Source: Candidatus Hydrogenedentota bacterium (GTDB lineage: Bacteria > Hydrogenedentota > Hydrogenedentia > Hydrogenedentales > GCA-2746185). From it: DNA of 7,272 bases. A model generated the notes under the pieces. It saw only the letters and a program-made list of their open reading frames with translations. It had not been told where the DNA came from and searched no databases. This document shows positions 1-4,821 of this stretch, piece by piece; position 1 is the first letter of the stretch; the number at the start of each line of letters is the position of its first letter. Both the position numbers and the translations under genes were made by a program. The DNA lies in assembly GCA_030123645.1 (NCBI GenBank), contig JASJYE010000113.1:1-7272 (forward strand), given 5' to 3'.

Positions 1-7
1 TCGTAGG

Positions 8-23
8 ATGGGCTTCAGCCCAT
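8..23. repeat. REP-like palindrome
   Basis: The sequence ATGGGCTTCAGCCCAT folds into a six-base-pair stem (8-13 with 18-23) closed by a TTCA tetraloop. It is preceded by GTAGG, giving a form that resembles dispersed REP-type intergenic palindromes in many environmental genomes. The stop codon of the nagB remnant (TGA, minus strand, 15-17) lies inside the loop, so this palindrome now forms the end of that reading frame. Whether it is truly repeated in the genome cannot be seen from this window. Confidence 0.5.
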
Positions 24-304
24 GCTGCCTCCTATCCCGGATAACGGGATGCGCGGTTGGCGAAACGGTTTCCACTCGGGCTCGTGCTCGAAAATCCATT
101 GGTAGTATTTCCGCTGCGTCAGATGCGCCGCGGCGGCTTTGTCGACGATCACCGTGTAGCGCGGATGGAGCTGTAGGGCCGTGGCGGAGATCATCGAGGT
201 CACGGGGCCTTCTACGGCCTTGGCGATGACCTCTGCCTTTTCCTCTCCGGTAGCGAGCAAGACGCAGCGGTGGCTTCGCGTGTGGGGCGAATGATCACTT
301 CCAC
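15..304 (-). pseudogene. nagB: Glucosamine-6-phosphate deaminase remnant with internal deletion
   Basis: Intact NagB converts glucosamine 6-phosphate to fructose 6-phosphate and ammonia in the cytoplasm, as part of amino-sugar catabolism. Only the two ends are visible. A GTG at 304 opens VEVIIRPTREA, which looks like a NagB N-terminus. In another frame, from about 266, CVLLATGEEKAEVIAKAVEG, then GPVTSMISATALQLHP and YYQWIFEHEPEWKPFR, matches the family's C-terminal region. The two blocks meet out of frame near 263-275. The family is about 240-270 residues long (E. coli 266), so some 150 or more residues, including the catalytic Asp/His/Glu region, are missing. The C-terminal frame has no good start codon (TTG at 260 is the first candidate) and runs back to a stop at 309-311. 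The segment VDKAAA probably replaces the usual VDEAAA, consistent with decay. After PEWKPFR the frame continues about 14 codons into a palindrome before TGA. Product: none functional. Confidence 0.78.
34..50. repeat. Short inverted repeat in the tail of the nagB remnant
   Basis: ATCCCG (34-39) and CGGGAT (45-50) form a perfect six-base-pair stem around the loop GATAA. It lies just downstream of the recognisable end of the deaminase homology on the minus strand. There is no T-tract after it, so it is only a weak candidate for a rho-independent terminator of the original gene. Confidence 0.3.
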
Positions 305-350
305 GGCATCACCTGGGGCGTGCCTTCGATAAGGCCGCCGCGAAGCCGCG

Positions 351-2798
351 TCATCGGATGATGGTCCTGCGTAAGCCGCGAGAATCGGTCTCCTCGATCC
401 CCGCGCGTTCCTTGCGCTCCTTCAACTCCGATTCCGGCGCGCCCTTGCTTTCGGCCTGGCTGATGAAAGATCGCGCAGAGTCGGCTTGGCCCCGATCAAG
501 GAGGAGGTCGGCCAATCCGAGCAATGCGGCCACATCTTCCGGATTGTCGTTGATCGCTTGCTGGTAGTATCCGGCGGCGCGTTGCAGGTCGCCCAGGTCT
601 GAAGCCAGGCTTGCCAACATTGCCATGGCGCTGGTGTCGTCGCCCGTTTTGGTCCGTAAATGCGTCAGCACTCTCAGCGCGGCGGGCCACTCGCCGGTGG
701 ACGCGCAGGCCCCGGCCAGTATTCGCCAGGAGTCGGGGTCGAATTCGGCTTCGGGACCCGTTGGCCAATCCCATAGAAATTGTTCCATCGAGGCCGTCTT
801 GGCGCTGTTCACGCCCAACACCGCCCATACTTCGCGTGGCGGGACGGCATTGCGGATGGCTTCGCGTGCCAAGTAACTCGACGTGATGTAACGGCCTTCG
901 AGTTGCAGCTGCCGGGCGCGCAGGGCCATCACATCCGGGCCCTCGGCCCCTTCTTGAAGCTTGGAATTGATGGCCGCTTGTAGGGCTTGGAAGGTTTGCC
1001 CCTTAACTGCGATCTCTTCCATGGTCTGGTTCGGGACCAGCCCGGCTCCGGCCTGCTGAAGACGGCTTAGGGCCAGTGTCCCTTCGCGCAGGTCGCCGCG
1101 GCGCGTCAATAGCGCGGCGTAGCGTGCGAGGGCCTCCGGAGGCAACTCGGCTACCTGCGCGGCCCGGCGCAAGTATTCGATGGCACGCCCCAGGTCAGCG
1201 GGCGCGGCCCTTCGATCAAAAGCGCGATCCGTGTAAATTTCGGCCATGAGCAAGAGGCTATCGCGATGATCGTGATCAAGCCTGAGGGCATTTTTCAAGG
1301 ACTCCGCGGCGCCCTGAGGATCTCCAAGATATTGCTGCGTCCTCGCGTAGCCGTTCCAAACGCGCGCATCCGCCCGATCGAACTGTGTCGCCGATACGAA
1401 GAAGTCATGCGCGCGGACCATGTCCTGCATGGCGGCTTCAACGTCGAGCCCGGCCTCGCCCTCGGCGATTGAGCGCAGGGTCCGCTCGCCTTGCTCGAAA
1501 TAGAGCCGTGCGAGGCGCTCGACGGGTCTGTAGCACTGTGGGCAGGACTCGTTGGCCTGTATCCAAAGCTCGGCCTCGCTCCGCCACTGATTGTTTCGTG
1601 TAAGGGTCATGACGACGCAGGCGATAATAAGCAAGGCGCACACTAAGCCCGCCATGGGCCGAATGGGCGATTTTGGCAATTTGCTCAAAGCCCACGGGAA
1701 GATGAGAACGAGTCCGGCGAGTGGCAGGTACAGTCGCTCCTCGTGAAACGACGCGTCGACGGCGAACGTACCTTGCGCAAACACGGCGAACAAATACCAG
1801 AGGAGGGCCATGCCGGGCACCGGAGCGAAGCGCGTGAGTACGCCTGCTGCGATGACGAGCATCGCCCAGAGCCATGGCAGCCCTTGTAGTTCGGACTGGT
1901 AGGGCGGGTGCTCGACTAGGAGGCCGATCGGCACAAACGTGGGAGGTATGAACGAGCCAAGGGCCCGTGCTTGCGTGAAGGCCGGCAGAGGATCTGAGCC
2001 GGAGCGGCCGACCCCGGACTCGACGAAATCGGCGGTGATGAACAGTCCAGCCAACAGCAGAACGTAGGGCGCGAAGAGGGCGGCTCGTTCGCGGACGGAT
2101 TCGCGGCGATGACTCGCGACTGCGACGAAGACGAGTAGAAAGGGAGCGACCCAGGCGGCGGCATCTGTGCCCCATGCGAGTGCGAAGCACGCCAACGAGA
2201 GGGCAAGCGCGCCGTAACCTGGCTTCCCCTCTTTTTGTATACCACGCAGAAAAAAGAGGACACACAACAGAAGGAAGGTCGTGCCGAGGAGGACGGACCT
2301 GGCCGGGAGATGGTTCACGGCCTGGGTGAGCGCTGGGTGGGCGACGAAGATCATCCCCGCGACCATGCTTATCGCGGCGGGGACCTCCTTCCCCAGCATT
2401 CGGCTGCAGATTAGAAATACGATGATGCCGTTCAGGAGATGCAGCATGACGTTCACGAGATGAAACGCGCCCGGGCTCCCGCCTCCCAAGGACCAATTTA
2501 ACGCAAGGCTCAGCGCCGCGATGGGCCGCAGGCGCTCGGTATCCCACGCCTGTGAAACGGTCTCGACGCGATGCAGCGCTTCATTTTCGACCAGGAAACT
2601 TCGATCATCCAGATGGAAGGGCAGGCTCAGGGCGTTTGAGAACGCGATTAGGCCGACGACCGCGATAAGGAGGGCGCTGAAGCCGGCCAGGGCCTTGTCG
2701 AGGCCGTGGAGGCCCTTAATCATGCCCTCCGCCGGGCGTGCTTCGCGCTCGGTGTTATCGGATGGGCCGGTGCCCTGTGGCTCTTCAGTGTCGACCAT
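351..2798 (-). CDS. Multi-pass GT-C glycosyltransferase-like protein with C-terminal TPR repeats (TMTC-like)
   Basis: Positions are counted from a possible GTG start at 2813 (820 residues). The ATG six codons in (2798) is preferred because GGAAGA lies 6 bases before it, while the GTG has no well-spaced site. The N-terminal half (about 42-406) holds 10 or more hydrophobic segments. It has the layout of GT-C/TMTC-type proteins: FHLDD with D69-D70 after the first membrane segment, RPIAALSLALNWSLGG (96-111), FHLVNVMLHLLNG (117-129), HPALTQAVNHLPARS (159-173) and EERLYLPLAG (358-367). The C-terminal part (about 430-795) is helical with TPR-type repeats, clearest at 484-517, 728-759 and 760-793. 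GT-C enzymes transfer sugars from lipid carriers outside the cytoplasmic membrane, and eukaryotic TMTC proteins O-mannosylate proteins. Here the acidic pair and the TPR domain suggest sugar transfer to a protein or surface polymer, but donor and acceptor are unknown. It has its own strong promoter, and the nagB remnant lies 47 bases downstream. Confidence 0.85.
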   Translation of the reverse strand: MVDTEEPQGTGPSDNTEREARPAEGMIKGLHGLDKALAGFSALLIAVVGLIAFSNALSLPFHLDDRSFLVENEALHRVETVSQAWDTERLRPIAALSLALNWSLGGGSPGAFHLVNVMLHLLNGIIVFLICSRMLGKEVPAAISMVAGMIFVAHPALTQAVNHLPARSVLLGTTFLLLCVLFFLRGIQKEGKPGYGALALSLACFALAWGTDAAAWVAPFLLVFVAVASHRRESVRERAALFAPYVLLLAGLFITADFVESGVGRSGSDPLPAFTQARALGSFIPPTFVPIGLLVEHPPYQSELQGLPWLWAMLVIAAGVLTRFAPVPGMALLWYLFAVFAQGTFAVDASFHEERLYLPLAGLVLIFPWALSKLPKSPIRPMAGLVCALLIIACVVMTLTRNNQWRSEAELWIQANESCPQCYRPVERLARLYFEQGERTLRSIAEGEAGLDVEAAMQDMVRAHDFFVSATQFDRADARVWNGYARTQQYLGDPQGAAESLKNALRLDHDHRDSLLLMAEIYTDRAFDRRAAPADLGRAIEYLRRAAQVAELPPEALARYAALLTRRGDLREGTLALSRLQQAGAGLVPNQTMEEIAVKGQTFQALQAAINSKLQEGAEGPDVMALRARQLQLEGRYITSSYLAREAIRNAVPPREVWAVLGVNSAKTASMEQFLWDWPTGPEAEFDPDSWRILAGACASTGEWPAALRVLTHLRTKTGDDTSAMAMLASLASDLGDLQRAAGYYQQAINDNPEDVAALLGLADLLLDRGQADSARSFISQAESKGAPESELKERKERAGIEETDSRGLRRTIIR

Positions 2799-2848
2799 CG
2801 GGTCTCTTCCCACTTCCTGGCGCCGTCACAGAGTTTATGCGTTTGGGA

Positions 2849-2877
2849 ATTATAGGCATCGCCGCGCACCGCATCAA
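2849..2877 (-). promoter_or_regulatory. Near-consensus sigma70 promoter for the TPR/GT-C gene
   Basis: On the minus strand TTGATG (2872-2877) is followed after exactly 17 bases by a perfect TATAAT (2849-2854). Transcription would begin near 2842 and give a leader of about 45 bases to the ATG at 2798. The -35 box overlaps the TGA stop codon (2874-2876) of the upstream gene, so the downstream gene can be expressed independently despite the short spacing. Confidence 0.72.
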
Positions 2878-4268
2878 TGCGTGGCGCGACGCGCGAGAAG
2901 AATGCCCGTCATGGCGAGCACGAGAATGAGAACGCCAATCTGTAGACGGAGAGAAATGATTAGGCCCTGCGGGCGTAGCGTGAGGCCCTCCCCGGGACGG
3001 AGATCGTCGTGGGTGAGGGAAAATTTTCCGTAGGCGCTTGAGAAGGAGAAGGGATTGTCAGGTGTGAGAATGAAGTGCGTCTGGTTGTCAGAAGGACTTG
3101 TCAGTGTCATGCGGTAATGCGCGGACGGCGGCGGCTTTTTTGGGCTAAAGCGCAAAAGAGCATCTCCGACTCGTACGGCTTCTCCTTGGCGGACGCGCAC
3201 GCGCGACGATGCGATCTGCAACAGGGCCTCGAAGATGGTCGACTGCCCGGACTCGACCGGAACAGCAGCGCGTGAGACCTGTTCCAGCCGGACCGCGATG
3301 CCGCCTGCCTCCGGTATCCACTCTTCGCCAGGCGTCAATTGGGCGTATACCGAATCGGCGTCTTGGGGCAGATAGTCGGCGAGGGCCTTTGCGTCCTCCC
3401 ACGCATAGAGCAGCAGGAGGTCTGCGTTGAAGGAAGGGTACTCAAAAACGACGAGAGGATCGTCGGTATTCGCCGGAATCCGCCGCCGGGTCGTGGCGGT
3501 CAGCTCTGATATTTCCACTTCGATCGCGGCATCCGCGTTGCCGGGGCCCTCATCAAGGCCGCGTAGGCTCACGATCGTCCCATCGGCAAGTTCAACACCC
3601 GCGCCCAGGGCAAATGAGCTAAACCAGTGTGTCCTTCCTTCATCGTGAACGCCCCAGCGCGCCGACTCGATACCGGGACGCCCTGCCGCAATGTGCCGCC
3701 TCGCCTCCTCTTCATTGTCACACCAGAGGAAGCGGATAGTGAGGCCGTCTTCGAAGTGGAGCCACTGCTTCGATTGCAGGAAGACGTGTTCAATCCACAA
3801 ATCCCGCAGCCGTATCGACACGCTCAACATCGGGGTTCCCATGGGATCCGGCCACAACCCTACGTAGGGACGCAGTGCGAGGGCGGCTGCTGTATTGTCG
3901 CCCACGGCAAACACCGTGCCCGGAGAAAGCTCGACTTCCGTATCCTCGCCGTCTAGCGAAATTTTCAGTGTGCCGGTCGGGGAAGCGGCGTCTTGGAGCT
4001 GAGTTTCGTCGAGCGTAATACGGAAGCTGCCGGCAGCAAAGCCGAGGAGAGTGCCGAGTGAGGCGATACCGGAGTAGGGGCGGCCGGCGAAGGTAGCCGT
4101 TGCCGGCATGGGGGATCGTTCAGCGCCGTCGGTTGCAGGCTCGATGGCAAAATCGCCCGGCCACGGTTCGGAGGAGACCGTCAAGTCGCGGAGGCCCGCG
4201 GCTACCGCGACGGTTCCGGCGATAAAGAGGAGTGAGTAGATGAATATTTTGACGGAGGGATATCGCAT
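2874..4268 (-). CDS. Membrane-anchored protein of unknown function, one TM at each end
   Basis: I do not recognise this 464-residue protein. Residues 7-25 form a hydrophobic segment after a short basic N-terminus (signal anchor or signal peptide). Residues 443-459 form a second membrane segment, followed by ARRATH. The roughly 415 residues between them are soluble, rich in acidic residues and short beta-like stretches, and probably lie outside the cytoplasmic membrane. The only cysteine is C183 (FLWCDNEEEARR), so no disulfides within a monomer are expected. Notable segments are LRDLWIEHVFLQSKQWLHFE (154-173), FEYPSFNADLLLLYAWED (275-292) and SAYGKFSLTHDDLRPGEGLTL (411-431). The two-TM layout with a large outer domain is loosely like the end of ResB-type cytochrome c assembly proteins, but no ResB motif was found and I do not assign it. 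The ATG at 4268 has only a weak GGA at 8 bases. The gene precedes the TPR/GT-C gene on the same strand, so read-through co-transcription is possible. Confidence 0.8.
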   Translation of the reverse strand: MRYPSVKIFIYSLLFIAGTVAVAAGLRDLTVSSEPWPGDFAIEPATDGAERSPMPATATFAGRPYSGIASLGTLLGFAAGSFRITLDETQLQDAASPTGTLKISLDGEDTEVELSPGTVFAVGDNTAAALALRPYVGLWPDPMGTPMLSVSIRLRDLWIEHVFLQSKQWLHFEDGLTIRFLWCDNEEEARRHIAAGRPGIESARWGVHDEGRTHWFSSFALGAGVELADGTIVSLRGLDEGPGNADAAIEVEISELTATTRRRIPANTDDPLVVFEYPSFNADLLLLYAWEDAKALADYLPQDADSVYAQLTPGEEWIPEAGGIAVRLEQVSRAAVPVESGQSTIFEALLQIASSRVRVRQGEAVRVGDALLRFSPKKPPPSAHYRMTLTSPSDNQTHFILTPDNPFSFSSAYGKFSLTHDDLRPGEGLTLRPQGLIISLRLQIGVLILVLAMTGILLARRATH

Positions 4269-4279
4269 AGTGAGTGTCC

Positions 4280-4298
4280 GGGGCCATGGTGTAGCCCC
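4280..4298 (-). promoter_or_regulatory. Leader hairpin upstream of the 464-residue gene
   Basis: GGGGC (4280-4284) and GCCCC (4294-4298) can pair around a nine-base loop, ending about 12 bases before the ATG at 4268. It would lie in the 5' leader, next to the weak ribosome binding site, and could reduce or tune translation. No riboswitch or attenuator structure is recognisable. Confidence 0.25.
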
Positions 4299-4334
4299 AG
4301 AATTCCGTTGTCGGGCTGGATGATTGTGGGGACT

Positions 4335-4362
4335 ACTTTACACCGGGATTTCCCATATTCAA
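4335..4362 (-). promoter_or_regulatory. Weak candidate promoter for the 464-residue gene
   Basis: TTGAAT (4357-4362) and TAAAGT (4335-4340) are spaced by 16 bases on the minus strand; each matches the sigma70 consensus at four of six positions. It is the best pair seen between the repeat block and the gene. It overlaps a coding-like tail, so it may be chance. Confidence 0.25.
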
Positions 4363-4409
4363 AACTCGGCAACGATCACCGGTCAATTCAGCAAAAAGGG
4401 GGACTGACG

Positions 4410-4444
4410 CAAGCGAAGCGAGGCACGAGCGAAGACGGGACTGT
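4410..4444. repeat. Left arm of perfect 35-bp inverted repeat
   Basis: These 35 bases are the exact reverse complement of 4537-4571. Within the arm AGCGAAG occurs twice. Its inner end, ACGAGCGAAGACGGGACTGT (4425-4444), recurs with one change at 7156-7175. Confidence 0.9.
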
Positions 4445-4536
4445 GGAGCTGGTGAAAAAGTCCGATTGTGCGCAAAGGCAGAGGGCAACGCCCGTAAAGT
4501 TGGTAGAGTCGATTTGGCGAAAAGCCCAAAACAGGG

Positions 4537-4571
4537 ACAGTCCCGTCTTCGCTCGTGCCTCGCTTCGCTTG
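4537..4571. repeat. Right arm of perfect 35-bp inverted repeat
   Basis: Exact reverse complement of 4410-4444, separated from it by 92 bases. If transcribed, the two arms would form a very stable stem. Absence of any mismatch suggests recent formation or ongoing homogenisation. Confidence 0.9.
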
Positions 4572-4749
4572 GGACTACTTTTGGAAGGGCTCAAAAGTCC
4601 CTGTTTTGGGCCGGCACTTGGTTTTTCACCGGCTCCTCTGTCCCCCTTTTTGTGCCCATAGCGGAGAGGGGACTGTCCCTGCTTTTGGGCTTTTCGAAAA
4701 GTAGAACTGTAGTACTAATCGCGGCTGACGAAGCCCGATTGCTGACCGT

Positions 4750-4781
4750 TTTCGGAGTTTCGGCCCCTAACGAATCCGAAA
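4750..4781 (-). terminator. Weak stem-loop downstream of the protease gene
   Basis: TTTCGGA (4750-4756) pairs perfectly with TCCGAAA (4775-4781) around an 18-base loop, about 40 bases after the protease stop codon on the minus strand. The stem is only moderately GC-rich and lacks a T-run, so it is a poor rho-independent terminator. Nothing better is seen, and the inverted repeats further downstream may serve instead. Confidence 0.25.
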
Positions 4782-4821
4782 TCCACCCTCCTCGTGAACG
4801 CTAGTTCGGATACCATAAATG

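Larger units (their letters stand above)
4392..4701. mobile_element. Nested inverted-repeat element, possibly a RAYT/IS200-type REP cluster or MITE
   Basis: This block holds no convincing gene but at least five sets of inverted repeats. The outer pair is CAAAAAGGGGGAC (4392-4404) and its exact complement (4640-4652). A perfect 35-bp pair lies at 4410-4444 and 4537-4571. A 15-bp pair with one mismatch lies at 4445-4459 and 4622-4636. A motif reading CGAAAAGCCCAAAA then CAGGGACAG occurs at 4518-4540, again inverted at 4673-4696 with one extra base, and in shorter inverted form at 4598-4611. The core GGGACWGTCCC appears at 4534-4544 and 4669-4679. A 12-bp palindrome CTTTTCGAAAAG closes the block (4690-4701). 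Motifs of the form AAAAGGGGACAGTCCC resemble termini associated with REP-associated tyrosine transposases, which could act in trans; no transposase is present here. The block lies in the intergenic region downstream of the protease gene and upstream of the 464-residue gene. Confidence 0.7.

Noticed and set aside
338..353. Short CG-rich hairpin (CGCG around AAGC) at the end of the TPR/GT-C gene as a terminator
   Set aside because: The stem is only four base pairs and no T-run follows.
1438..2547. 369-codon open frame on the minus strand, offset from the TPR/GT-C gene
   Set aside because: Its translation is dominated by Arg, Pro and Ala with no domain pattern, and it lies wholly inside the well-supported 351-2798 gene; it is a GC-rich shadow frame.
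4392..4652. CRISPR array, because of repeated short motifs
   Set aside because: Repeats are inverted and nested, differ in length, and are not separated by regular spacers; no cas gene is near.
4308..4804. Two plus-strand open frames of 117 and 112 codons across the repeat block, and a 68-codon minus-strand one
   Set aside because: They run through inverted repeats, so complementary arms are translated in both directions; no protein-like composition or family match is evident.
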